From Charina bottae (Eukaryota; Chordata; Lepidosauria; Squamata; Charinaidae): a stretch of 64,000 nucleotides of DNA. The stretch spans positions 21,095,001-21,159,000 of the forward strand of contig JALMGJ010000008.1 in the NCBI GenBank assembly GCA_023362775.1, read 5' to 3'. The number at the start of each line of letters is the position of its first letter. The stretch's first letter is position 1. Made by a program: the position numbers and the translations under genes. Of this stretch, positions 1 through 10,690 are shown piece by piece. The notes beneath the pieces were generated by a model that saw only the letters and a program-made list of their open reading frames with translations, was not told the origin of the DNA and searched no databases.

Positions 1-125
1 AACAAATAATTATTTGAAAAGTAGAACAATCAGTAAAAACAATATTAAATTCAAAATTCCCCCCTGTTGTACCCGGCTGATGACTGCATTAAAATATTTA
101 TAAACACTGAAATTACTTCTAATTA

Positions 126-407
126 CAGGTAATCCTTACTTAACAATGGTAATTGGGACTGGCAACTGCCGGCTTCCCCATTGACTTTGCTTGTTGGAAG
201 CTGGCAGTGAAGGTCGCAAATGGCAATCACGTGACCGCGGGACGCTGTGACCATCAGAATTGCAAGCCAGTTGCCAAGTGTCCAAATTGTGTCCCCATGG
301 GGACACTGGGATGGCCATAACTATGAGGAGCCATTGTATGTCCCCCTCGTTCAGCGCTGTTGTAACTTTGAACGGTCACTGAATGGTCATTCAACAAGGG
401 CTACCTG
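126..407. mobile_element. TA-flanked non-autonomous DNA transposon (MITE), family M copy 1
   Basis: The left end reads CAGGTAATCCTTACTTAAC and the right end closes with GGGCTACCTG; both ends are flanked by the dinucleotide TA. The interior shares blocks such as CCCCATTGACTTTGCTTG with the elements at 56972-57478 and 59351-60077. The TA target site and CAGGTAGTCC-type terminal inverted repeats suggest a Tc1/mariner-superfamily (Tigger-like) MITE; the superfamily is inferred from the ends only. No transposase is encoded. Confidence 0.7.
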
Positions 408-3400
408 TACTCTCTTTATACCAATTATTTTCCTCTTTAAAACATGTACTCTTAAGTGTTTCAGTTTGCCTTGTGTGACATATAATACAGGTAGGGGACC
501 CATTCTTGCTTAAATTTAGACAACCTTCTGTTCTAGATGTATACTGTTAATTTTGCTATTGCTGCATATTCCCTTTTTCTTAAATGTTAGAATCATGATG
601 ATATTTTAATGGTTATTGACATGCAGACAGAGGACATTTTCATTTATTTGCTTTTGTACTGATTAAATGAAGCAGGGCATATAAAGATTAACTTCATGAT
701 GATAATATTCTTTTCTGCCAAATATTCAGGAGCATTCAGTCCTAATAAAAAAATAAGAATCACCATGCCCTTAAGAACAGTTGTGTACTTAAAAACAAAC
801 CTGCTGTAATTGTAATATTTTAATATCACAGATATATTGCTGGATGATATTACCTGATCACCCCAGAAATAATAGTTTTTGTTATCTGTTATACATGAAT
901 TTAAATTGCTTTTGTTTGCAACTAAGATTTTAGGAACCATTTTAGGCCTGTAATGCATCGGTATGAGAAGAAGCTGGCAATAAGTAGATTTTATGAATAC
1001 CTTTGGATAATATATACTAAAAATTTAGAGGTGCCAAATGCTAACAGGAAACACTTTTGCTTCCAGAACTGTAATAAGCAGTGGGGATAAATGAAAATCT
1101 GGTGCCTTGTCTTGTGCAAAAAAATAAAATAAAATCATTTTCTTTTGAAATCCACCACTGGAAGAAATGGTACATTTTGAAATGCCTCTTTGGTTTTGCC
1201 TTTAATATTGACTCTTTTAAATCTGTTCCAAACAAAAATAAAAGAATGCAGTTTTGAAGGAATCAGATATCTGCTTAATATGCAACAGCTTTTGATATTC
1301 CATCTTCTTGTGATATTTTTTAAAATGGTTTCCGTTTCGTGTTAGTTTTTCCAAGCTCTCATTCCCCAAGGAAGTAGAAGTTCAAAGGAAAGTTTCTCAG
1401 AGTCAGCATGTTCAGCCAAGCGTTCGTGCTTTTCTTTAGAAAGAAAAGCCAAATAACTCAGTTTGGCAAAGTCTCTGCCTGTGATTTCAGTGGAGGTAAA
1501 ATGTCACAGGAAGAGATCGTGTTTGGAATGTGCTTTTAAGGGCACTATTAACCGTAGGTTGTTTTCTGACCCTTGGAGAGATTGTTTTGAAAACATAGGA
1601 TGAATCGTTTTTGTGAAGAATGTAATTAAAACTACTGGAATGGAAAATAAACTTACATTGTGTGGGGCTTTTTTTTCCTGGCATTTACATTTTCTACAGA
1701 AATGTTTGCATCATTATTGCCTTACCCTTTCAGATACATATTCAAAAAATACATGGAAGGGTGGACCAAGCCACATGAACTGGCTCTGTGTTGTCCTTTA
1801 TCTTAAAATGAGTTTTTTATATTGCTCATTGTGTTGTAGTGTGCATGCGTTTAAATGCTACATGTTAAAAATTCATGATCAAGGATTCTACAGATTCCTT
1901 TAAGAGCTTTTTAAAACAAGATGAAAGGATTTTAATTGTGAGTTAAAAATACTATCTGAAATCTTTTCTTGTTTATGATTCTTTGGATTGTTGAACTAGA
2001 GTTACTGTGGTAGACTACAGAGAGTTTGAGTGATTTGATGTTATCTGTATTCTACAGAAATGTTTTAGTCTGTATGTAAGTCAGTTCCTCTACACATTAT
2101 CTTAAGCCACAGTTTTTAAACTGTGGCTTTTAAATAATTCACAGTAGCTGGGCTCACATGTAATGCTACATGTAATGTAATGAGTGGGTAGACTCATACA
2201 TCTTGCTAAACCAATATCAAGAAATATTTAGCTTGATGCATTAACCTAGCCTTTAAAATAATAACCCGTCTAGCCTAGAAGAAGAGATATCTTCTATAGT
2301 GAGCCCTCTGTAGATAGGGCAAGCTCTATTCCATTCCCATCATCAAATCTGCTTCAGAAGAAGGTATGCAGCTATCCGCTCAGTAGATCAACTTCAGAGG
2401 TGGAAGTCTCCAGCTTGCATTCTTTAGTGTTTACCAACAGACCTACTTGTTAATTTATTTTCCAGATTTATTTCCCATAATTTCTGGGTTGGCCACAAAT
2501 GGGTTTTTAGAATTTACAAAACGTCTTGAAACAAACTTTGAATGGTCATCACCCCAGAGAACAACTGTATTATCCCACAGAAGAGGTGCTAATTTTGAGA
2601 GCAAGGGAGGGTAGGGGAAGTGGAATTCTTAACTAGGCAGGATGAGATATAGATTACTGTATATTCCAGGAATCCCAGCAGATGCAGATCCTGTTGATAG
2701 ATATCAATGATTTTTTATGTTGAACAAATTTGCTTAATGTTTGAGAGTTCTCCAAAGATTTAATTTATGGCCTGAAACTCAGTTTTATATTTTGCTGGGC
2801 TGCCAAAGCATGGGGCTGGGTTTTTTATGATTGTGGGGTGTGTTACTGAGTTCAGAAAATCAAGGGTGTGTTGTGTTTAAAAAACAAACCAAAATAGGGT
2901 AGTTTGGCCTTAGAGAAAACCATCTGGTCATTTGTTTTTCATAATGCTAGAAGTTATAAAAATAGATCCAAAAGCTCCAGTTTGTCAAGGCGTGCTGCTG
3001 TGCAGCTCCAAATACTTAAAGGACTTGTATAAAATCAAATGGATAAAATAGAAAAGATGGACTATCATCATTTCACATCTAATCTATTTTATAGAAGCTG
3101 TTATGAGAGAAAAATGGCAAGGTCAACTATCTTGAAATTATAAAACTAGAAGGGATAGAAAAGTCAACTAGTCCAGTTCCCCGAAGCTGAAGGAAATTCA
3201 TTGTTACAACATCCCTATTCTCCTATTCTCTGGAATAACATAAAATAAATTTGTGGTATCATGTATGCCAGGCTTCCCCAGCTTCTGAAAATTCTGGGAG
3301 TTTACATTTTCATATCTGGAGCTGCCTAATTTTGGGGACATTGGTACACACCATACAAGTGCACTTCAGAGACTTGAAGCTGGCTATTTTATTATCCAAC

Positions 3401-3755
3401 TATCTGTTTCCCAGGCTAAATTTACCGAAGACCATTAAACATCCCCTGGACACTTTAACACCTGCTGACTTCTTTGTACTTCAAGCCTGAGGGCAATGCC
3501 TGGGGGTTCCCATACAAATCCTTTACCTATCTTTACTTAAAAATTAATTTAAGTAGTAATAATATTAAGGTTAGGACAAAATGGGAAAACGTCCACATCC
3601 ATTGCTATGAACTTCTTTGATTTTTCTCGAGAATGCAATAAAAATATTTGAATACATTTTCTGTACTACACAATACCATGAGATAATTCATAAGCTTAGT
3701 TCTATAAATATTTTTTCATATGCTACTTCCATGTGTCATGTGCTTGATATTTATC
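408..3755. other. Non-coding AT-rich DNA, no gene recognised
   Basis: Only short scattered reading frames are present, none resembling a known protein or showing exon-like composition with splice sites. The one structured item is a perfect 12-bp inverted repeat with a 2-nt spacer at 2104-2129. By synteny with other amniotes this would be the interval downstream of SYNPO2, towards MYOZ2, but no MYOZ2-like coding sequence was seen. Confidence 0.6.
2104..2129. repeat. Perfect 12-bp inverted repeat
   Basis: Arms AAGCCACAGTTT (2104-2115) and AAACTGTGGCTT (2118-2129) are exact reverse complements separated by two T. It could be chance or the relic of a small palindromic element. Confidence 0.75.
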
Positions 3756-3808
3756 ATATCATATCATATCATATCATATCATATCATATCATCATATCAT
3801 ATCATATC
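3756..3808. repeat. (ATATC)n pentanucleotide microsatellite
   Basis: About ten tandem copies of the unit TATCA/ATATC, with one interruption (ATCATC) near 3790. Confidence 0.95.
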
Positions 3809-4593
3809 TAAAAGAATGAATATTAATGGTTACTCAATAAGTGACCTCAGTATTGATGAAGCAGCATAGGTGTGGTTTTACTTTATTCATCCCAATTTGG
3901 AACAAGCCCTAATCAGGAGATACCTTTGCGTTTAGAACCGTACGTGCAAGCAGTGGCGAGCAACTTCAATCCTTTCTATGTTGGGCTGTGACCTCAGTGA
4001 ATAGCCAGTCCCTGTAGAGAATGCTCACTGCTGCTTTGGCAAAACCACTTGGACAAGGTTGCAAGGTTACAGTGGAAGGGCAACGAGGTAGCTGAAACAC
4101 AATCTTATTTTTAAACACATACAGTATATTGTTAATTTCTATTCCCTTTAAGTTAACAAAGAAAGATCTCATGTTCTTGCTTCAATTTCCCCACTGTGTG
4201 AAGGGTGTACGCATTGTACCACCACAAAGTGAACAAGAAATGCCTTCTCCTTTTAGAATGGTCACATTGTTGCTGGGTATGAATGGTTTTTAGAAAGACA
4301 TCCTCATTCATCATGCTGGTCTTTCTGTCTCCCCTTTCTTCGGTGAACAATTTACTCTGCAATACTTTCCAAGTGGGATTTAAAAGGAAACAAATAAATA
4401 TAATGGTTGATACAGGAAACGAAAAGTTGAAGAATAAGAATAGAATGGACTGGAAGGTTTCTGTGGGATATGAAACCACACTGTACTGCAGTGCTGTCAG
4501 AAGGAGTAACTTACCAAAATACTATATGTATTCACTTCTCAGTAGCTCTGAGTAATTCCTTGAAATGGATTTTGACTAGAAATGCTGACGGGG

Positions 4594-4595
<2 letters not shown>
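3809..4595. other. Non-coding DNA, nothing recognised
   Basis: Overlapping short open frames on both strands (4153-4555) resemble no known protein and look like chance frames. Confidence 0.5.

Positions 4596-4648
<53 letters not shown>
4596..4648. repeat. (GATA)n tetranucleotide microsatellite
   Basis: About 13 uninterrupted GATA units. GATA arrays (Bkm-type) are known to be abundant in snake genomes, but a single short array has no diagnostic value. Confidence 0.97.
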
Positions 4649-6465
4649 GCTCTAAGTATTTAGCAAAGGTGTAGAGCCAATTCATATCTCACTGAAAGGT
4701 CTATATTCTATCTCTGCTAATCTTTGGGGAGAGAGAGTAATGAATGCAAACTAAACTGAGAAGTAGGCTACAACCAAATAAAGCTGAAGTTTACCTTCAC
4801 AAATAAATGCCTACCAAATCATCTTTTGAAAGTCTTCCTTGAGTCTTGGTGTCTCTCACCTTCACTACATGATAGAAATACCTTCCGACATAAAAAGCAG
4901 TAAGCAACATTGACGGGGTTGTATTCTTTTTTTTTTTTTGCTTTGAAATTAATAGGGCCTTAAAATGCTTAACTTCTTCATTTTCTAGCCAAAAGAATAT
5001 AGTCCCCTGAATATTCCATTTTAATATTGTAAACAGTGTTCGATCCATCCATCCATCCATTTAGTGTAGGCTTTTCATGCAATATCTGCATCACAGTCGC
5101 ACAGAGTACAACAGCTGAAATATTCTTTATGTTCTAATAGTAGACTCCTTCCTCAAATGTAAAAAAATTGAAACATATGCTTGGCTTTATTGTTTACAAT
5201 TGTGTGTCATTTCCTAATTTCTTGCAAAAGGAAAAGTAGATGTAAGATTCTTGGGAATAGCTGAAGTTTCATTAAACATTTAAAAAATGCTTTCACAAAT
5301 GTTTTGGGCAGTGGTGGTCGCAACTGGTAAAATTCTTTCAGTAACACTCAGTTTCTCCTGGATATCATATCTACTCTATTTGCCTCCAATACAGTTACTG
5401 AAGAAGTCTATCCTATTAAGTCCCTAATTTGGAAGCTCCAAAGGAGAAATCAAATGCCAGATATCACATCTCTTCCAGTGCTTCTGTCTCTGTGGAAAAA
5501 TAGATTCAGCATCTATCCTTTATTCCCCCCAGAGCATTTTCCTGGATAGTTTTCTATCCAACACATCCCAACACATTTTGTCCTTTAAAATTACTTCTGA
5601 CCAGCTGAGTCTCATTTTCTTCTAGACTTTTTTGTGATATGAAACTTCGTATGTTCCTGTATTTCATTTTATTACCCTTATTATTTTCAATTCTGTGTTA
5701 TCCTCCCTTAAAAGAAAAGGAGAAGTGTTACATTAGTTAAGAAGTACTTCACTATCTGAAGCCATGTTCTTTTCAAATGATTTTCAGAAAATTATTTCAC
5801 CAGCACATGCTTTCCAATTTACAATCCGATCATGCCAGAAATACACTCCATTCCCCAATCTTATCACCAACAGTTGTAGGATTAAACGTGCCTAAGACCT
5901 TGAAGTTTATGTTAGTTACTTTTTTTGTGCTGAATTAAGTCATATAATAAGCTAATCCTAACTTTTGCAATTGTTGAAGCAAGATAGTATTGCCTGAATT
6001 GGTTGTGTCCTTAGGCTGCTCCTTTGCCAGTGTGGCTGCTCAGCACATGGAAGCTGCCTAAGGATTTAGGAGAAAGATAAGCAACTTCAGATGGCCCAAG
6101 GCCAAACCAAGTTTTGTATGACATGTCAAGATCTTTGTTCCAAAAGTGGGTAGGTCAAGAGGCCATCAAGAGGCCATTTGGGGATGGGAGGCTAGAAGAA
6201 TAGAAGAGAAATGCATGAGATAAACATTTGCAAGGCTTGGGAAACCACTTGAATCCAGAAAGCCACCCAAACCACAAAAGTGCAAAAAATGGGCCAAAGG
6301 TTTGTTTCACCAACTCTGGAGAGACACTGGGGTCCTCAAGACAGATTCTGGTGGGTTGCATGCAGCTTCCAAGCTGTACTTTTTTGCATCCCTGATTTAA
6401 GAAGTTCATTTGTAACGTCATAGTAGAATCCATACACTTCCATTAAAAGGACGTTTTACACATAT
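4649..6465. other. Non-coding AT-rich DNA
   Basis: No gene or clear repeat was recognised apart from a T-run near 4927 and four ATCC units at 5043-5059. Confidence 0.5.
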
Positions 6466-6568
6466 TTGATGTTAATGATGATTACATGCCATCAAGTTGT
6501 TGACTCTTAGTGACCACTTAGATTTTCTCCATAATGATCTGTCCCTAACTGTGTCATTCAGCAATTCC

Positions 6569-7519
6569 TTTTTTTAAAATAAATTTAATTAGAATTTTAC
6601 AATACATAGTTAAAAGTTAGAAATACAAATACAAAATTAAAAAAAGAAAAGAAAAAGTGTAAAGAAAAAGAAAAAGTATGAAACATAGGTAACTTCCAAT
6701 CTATCCCTGGTCATGAGAACAAGAAAATCCGTCCTAAGTGCTAGTTTTTCATGCAATTGATAAGAATAATTCTTTGTCTAATATACCCTATTATATTTAT
6801 AGCCTAATCTTCAAATCCCCATATAAGCTTCGCCCCTCCTGCATTTTGCAAATAGTCCACCAGTGGTTTCCACTCTTTGAGATAACGACAACTTGAGCTT
6901 TCTTTTAATAAACAAGTGAGTTTATCATTTTCTGCCATGTCCATCAATTTTAACAACCATTCTTGTATCGTTGGTAAAATCTGAGTTTTCCAAAATTGTG
7001 CATAAAGAAGTCTTGCTGTAGTAACCATATATTGTATGATTCTAACTAGGTGTTTTTCTACTTGTAAATCCAATATCCCCAACAAAAATAATTCTGGTTT
7101 GAGCGGAATCTGTATTTGTAGTATACTCTGCATCAAGGTACATATTTGATTCCAAAATTTCTTTGCAACCTTACACGTCCACCACATATGGTAAAACAAC
7201 CCCTCTTGTTTATTACATTTCCAACAAACGTTGGAAATAGTCCCATACATTTTTGAAAGTTTTTGGGGGGTCATATACCATCAATACATCATCTTGTAAA
7301 AATTTTCTTTCAAGTTGTAACACAAAGTAAATTCCAATCCTTTAGACCACATATTTTCCCATTGCTGCATGTGTATATTATGACCAATATTTTTTGCCCA
7401 TTTAATCATACATTCTTTAACTTGTTCTTCAACCATTTCTCCTCTTAACAGTAATTTATACATTTTAGCAATTAAATGTTCGTTTGTTTCACAAAGTTGT
7501 ATTTCAAATTCCGATTCAT
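6569..7519 (-). mobile_element. 5'-truncated L1 LINE 3' end
   Basis: Minus-strand frames at 7281-7523 and 6804-7274 match the C-terminal region of vertebrate L1 ORF2, with a CWKC...FYHMWWTCK zinc-knuckle-like motif and a PLKPELFLLG segment typical of L1. The element ends in an A-rich tail, seen as T-rich on the plus strand at 6569. It is flanked by a perfect 15-bp target-site duplication TCATTCAGCAATTCC at 6554-6568 and 7520-7534. The frame is broken between the two parts and the endonuclease and reverse-transcriptase core are missing, so it is a dead copy. It lies inside the older RTE LINE. Confidence 0.9.
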
Positions 7520-8185
7520 TCATTCAGCAATTCCAATGGTGCACTCATTGCTGCTGTAACTGAGTCTACCCACCTTGATGCTAGTCATCCTCCTCTTCTT
7601 CTCTTTCCTTCCACCTTTCCCAACATTAGAGTCTTCTCCAGAGAGCTAGGTCTTCACATAATGTGTCCAAAGTAGGATAATTTGAGCCTGGTCATTTGTG
7701 CCTCAAGTGAGAACTCTGGTTTGATTTGTTCGAAGATCCATTTGTTTGTTTTCTTGCCTGTCCACCATATTCTCAGGAGTCTTCTCCTATACCAAGTTCA
7801 AAACCGTCAATACTCTTCCTATCCTGCTTCTTCAAAGTCCAACTTTCACTTCCATAGAGTGTCACAGGGAATACCATGGTTTGCACAATTCTAATCTTTG
7901 TAGGTATAGACACATCACAGCATTTGAATATGTTTTCCAGGGCCTTCATGGCTTCTCTACCAAGCGCTAGTCTGCAGCATATTTCTTGACTGCTGGTTCC
8001 TTTACTATTAAAAGGCATAAGCCACTTGAATATCTTCATTGCCAAATCTAAGGCTGGTTGTTTCCCTTATTGTCATTAGTTTAGTCTTCTTTATACTTAA
8101 TTTTAGTCTCATTTTTTCACTGTGCTCGTTGACCTTTATTACTAGGGCTTGCAGATCCTTTGCATTTTCAGCTATCAGGGTAGTG

Positions 8186-8723
8186 CAAGGGTCGGAAATG
8201 GCGGCTCGCGAGCCAGATCTGGCTCTTTGGCCCCTTGACTCTGGCTCTCTCTCTCTCTCTGCCGCCCGACATCCGGAAAGCCGGTCTCGGGAAGCAGCAG
8301 GCTTCAGCCCGCCTCTCTGCTCTCCTTTGGCGCGCGCTGATTGGTGGAGGCTCAGAAGGAAGGACGCCTCCACCAATCAGCGTCTCTGTTTCTTCTCCAG
8401 GAGAAGAACCCTGGAGAAGAAACAGAGATGCTGATTGGTGGAAGCTCAGAAGGAAGAACGCCTCCACCAATCAGCGTCTCTGTTTCTTCTCCAGGAGAAG
8501 AACCCTGGAGAAGAAACAGAGACGCTGATTGGTGGAGGCGTTCTTCCTTCTGAGCTTCCACCAATCAGCGTCTCTGTTTCTTCTCCAGGAAACCCTGCAA
8601 ACCCCGCCCCCTTCCACGCGATTGGCCCCCGCCCGCAAACCCCGCCCCCTGGCTCTCGAGCATTTCAAAATGTGCACGAGCATGTCAAAATGGCTCCCAG
8701 CATAAAAAGTTTGCCGACCCCTG
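8186..8723. mobile_element. Non-autonomous hAT element, family B, with internal alternating palindromes
   Basis: The ends are CAAGGGTCGGAAAT (left) and GTTTGCCGACCCCTG (right), matching the hAT-type terminal sequence CAGGGGTCGGCAAAC. A perfect 8-bp target-site duplication GGGTAGTG lies at 8178-8185 and 8724-8731, which is diagnostic of hAT. The interior (about 8330-8590) has a unit containing CACCAATCAGCG and CTCTGTTTCTTCTCC repeated in alternating orientation, so it can fold into long hairpins. No transposase frame exists; apparent open frames here on both strands arise from the repeat. Confidence 0.92.
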
Positions 8724-9265
8724 GGGTAGTGTCATCAGTATAGTGCAGGATATTGATGTTTCTTCCTCTAGTTTTAAAACCACACTGATCTTCTTCCAGT
8801 CCAGCTTCCCTTAATATATATTCAGTGTATAGTTTGAATAAATGAGGGGAGAGTATAGAGCCTTGTTGCGTTCCTTCGCCAACCTGGAGCCAGTTTCTTT
8901 CACCATGTTCCCTCCATACTGTGGCTTCCTGATCCATATATTTCAAGAGGACAATGAGATGTTCTGGAACTCCCATTTTTCGGAGCACATTCCACAGCTT
9001 GACATGATTAACACAATCAAAGATCTTTCTATAATCAATAAAGCACATAGTGACTTCTTTTTCATATTGTTTAGCTTTCTCAATTATCCAGCATGCATCA
9101 GCAATAACTCAAGACATTTGGCAACTATTATATATTCCAGGGAACTTTGACATAGAAATAATGCAATTAAAAATGATAAAATATTTCAATTTAAAACTTG
9201 ATTGAAGTGTGTTTCCAACATCTTAAAAGCCAACTATGTTGTAAATCCCCTGTCATGTATTTCAG

Positions 9266-9442
9266 GAAGAAGTGCATTCCCAAGCTCAGGAGCAGCTATT
9301 GAAAGGGCCAGACCCTAAGTCATCCCCAGAGGAGTCAAAAGCAGCTAAAAATGGTTCTCTCGTGTTAACTCTAACAAATGGTGGGGAATGTGTCCATCTC
9401 AAAATTATACAGAAACGAGGCATGGTGTGTGACAGACTTTAG
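9266..9442 (+). CDS. Possible terminal coding exon of an unrecognised gene (58 codons plus stop)
   Basis: A frame runs from an AG at 9264-9265 (context CATGTATTTCAG|GAAGAAGTG) to TAG at 9440-9442. Its translation starts EEVHSQAQEQLL, contains SPEESKAAKNGS, then a hydrophobic, beta-like stretch SLVLTLTNGGECVHLKII. It ends KRGMVCDRL and has no internal Met start. A canonical AATAAA follows at 9569-9574, as expected for a last exon. The composition looks more coding-like than its AT-rich surroundings. I do not recognise the protein. The gene would run on the plus strand, opposite to SYNPO2, and no upstream partner exon was found here. It could instead be a fragment of an unknown repeat or a chance frame, so confidence is low. 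Confidence 0.3.
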   Translation, partial: EEVHSQAQEQLLKGPDPKSSPEESKAAKNGSLVLTLTNGGECVHLKIIQKRGMVCDRL

Positions 9443-9568
9443 ACTGGTACTATTAGTCAGACCAGCATCTATCTGCTTATTTATATTATGTGTTTAATAT
9501 CTAAGTCTACATCTTGCCTTTCACCATAAGATGTCAAAATAGTGAAAGAAACCAGCAACTGAAAAGCA

Positions 9569-9574
9569 AATAAA
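9569..9574 (+). promoter_or_regulatory. AATAAA polyadenylation hexamer
   Basis: A canonical hexamer 127 bases after the stop of the possible terminal exon at 9266-9442. Such hexamers are common by chance in AT-rich DNA. Confidence 0.3.
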
Positions 9575-10030
9575 GTCAGCATGTAATTGGTAATTAAAAA
9601 GGATCTCTTACATGATTAAAAGTGTGTGGATACATGACAGATATATATGACAGATATATATGTCATATATTGATATATGACAGATAGCAAAGAAAGAACA
9701 AAGAAAATATTCCATAGAGGGAGCTATATAATTTAGCTACCACAACAGAGATCCAATAGTTCTCCAATAGTTACAGGACTGTGTTTTGAAAATGGGTAAG
9801 AAAGCTATCTTTTAAATATTAATTCTCCAGTTCTTAAAAAAAAAGTTTGGAAGACGTAGGTAGAAATTTCAGAAACAGGGCAATTGTATTCAATTCATTT
9901 TTTAATTAAATAGTTGGATTTTTTTAAAAAAAGATTTGACTGAAAATTCTTAGAATTCTCAAGCTTTATTGCTCTGTAAATTAAAAAAAAAACCATTGTA
10001 TTGTTAAAATAAGCCTGTTTAACAAAGTCT
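9575..10030. other. Non-coding AT-rich DNA
   Basis: Contains a small imperfect ATATATGACAG direct/inverted repeat cluster near 9635-9685 and several A-runs. No gene was seen. Confidence 0.5.
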
Positions 10031-10039
10031 GGAAGGAAG

Positions 10040-10690
10040 TTATTGTGGAGTCCTTGGTGCTCTCTGAGCCTTGTTTTTTTCTTGCAGACATTTCATTGCC
10101 AGGCTAGGCAACATCTTCAGTGCGAAAAGGGAGTGGGACTTGCTCTCTGTTTATATACCATGGCTTGTCCTGCTTGTGTTGGTGGGGGTGTTGTTCTCTC
10201 CTTGGGAATTCCTTGATTGGGCTGTTGTTTGCTGCTTGGTTGATTGACTGAGTTAATAGTTCCTTGAATAGGGTATATTGTGCTGTTTGATTGTTCCTCT
10301 GGTACTAATCCTGGTGTTAATCTTTACATATCTGGGTGTTGATTGCTGGCAAGGAGGTGTTCTGGTCTTCTGGCTTTTCTATTGTCTCTTATGAATGGTA
10401 TGTAAATGTTGTTTACCTCTATGTGTCTGTTGATGGCTGCTTTGTCTGAGTGCCAAGCTTCCAGGAATTCTCTAGCATTTTTGGATTTGGCTTAGTTTAA
10501 GATGCTCACAGTTTCCCAGTTGAAAGTATGGTTGAATCTGTCCATGTGTTGTGAGATTAAGGAGTTTTCATCATGTCTTCTGACTGCTAGTTGGTGTTCA
10601 TGGATGCGTTCTGCTAGTCTTCTGCCAGAGGTTATTGTAATAGTAGTAGGCTGTTGTTTCCATATCCTAAGGAATTCAACAGATGGAGGC
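10040..10690 (-). mobile_element. Penelope-like retroelement fragment (GIY-YIG endonuclease end)
   Basis: The minus-strand frame 10692-10492 contains RIHEHQLAVRRHDENSLIS and FNHTFNWETVSIL. After one stop it continues in the same frame with AKSKNAREFLEAWHSD and INRHIEVNN. This order (EHQLAV, H...FNW, REFLEAWHS, INRHI) is the one found in the C-terminal endonuclease region of vertebrate Penelope-like elements; the assignment is from recalled family similarity. An internal stop and the missing reverse-transcriptase domain make it a dead 5'-truncated copy. Boundaries are approximate. Confidence 0.65.

Larger units (their letters stand above)
6466..9115 (-). mobile_element. Old RTE/BovB-like LINE, degenerate, split by two later insertions
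   Basis: The minus strand reads, 5' to 3', through reverse-transcriptase motifs related to RTE/BovB elements: CFIDYRKIFDCVNH (palm A region, near 9048), QQGSILSPHLF, and a decayed catalytic box YTDDTT in place of YADD. It continues past the hAT insertion into the thumb/C-terminal region (IPTKIRIVQTMVFPV and YGSESWTLKKQ, about 7790-7880) and ends near 6466 in an ATC-rich tail. Frameshifts and stops show that it is inactive. It is interrupted by an L1 fragment (6569-7519) and a hAT element (8186-8723), so it is the oldest layer. The 5' limit near 9115 is approximate; the element is 5' truncated. Confidence 0.8.

Noticed and set aside
4596..4648. GATA array as a sex-chromosome (Bkm) marker
   Set aside because: A single 53-bp array is common on any vertebrate chromosome and gives no chromosomal assignment.
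1..6000. MYOZ2, the expected downstream neighbour of SYNPO2
   Set aside because: No frame with myozenin-like sequence was found on either strand in the low-coordinate part.
8008..8743. Cluster of 70-131-codon frames on both strands
   Set aside because: All fall in or around the hAT element with palindromic GC-rich core; they repeat each other and lack start, splice or family support.
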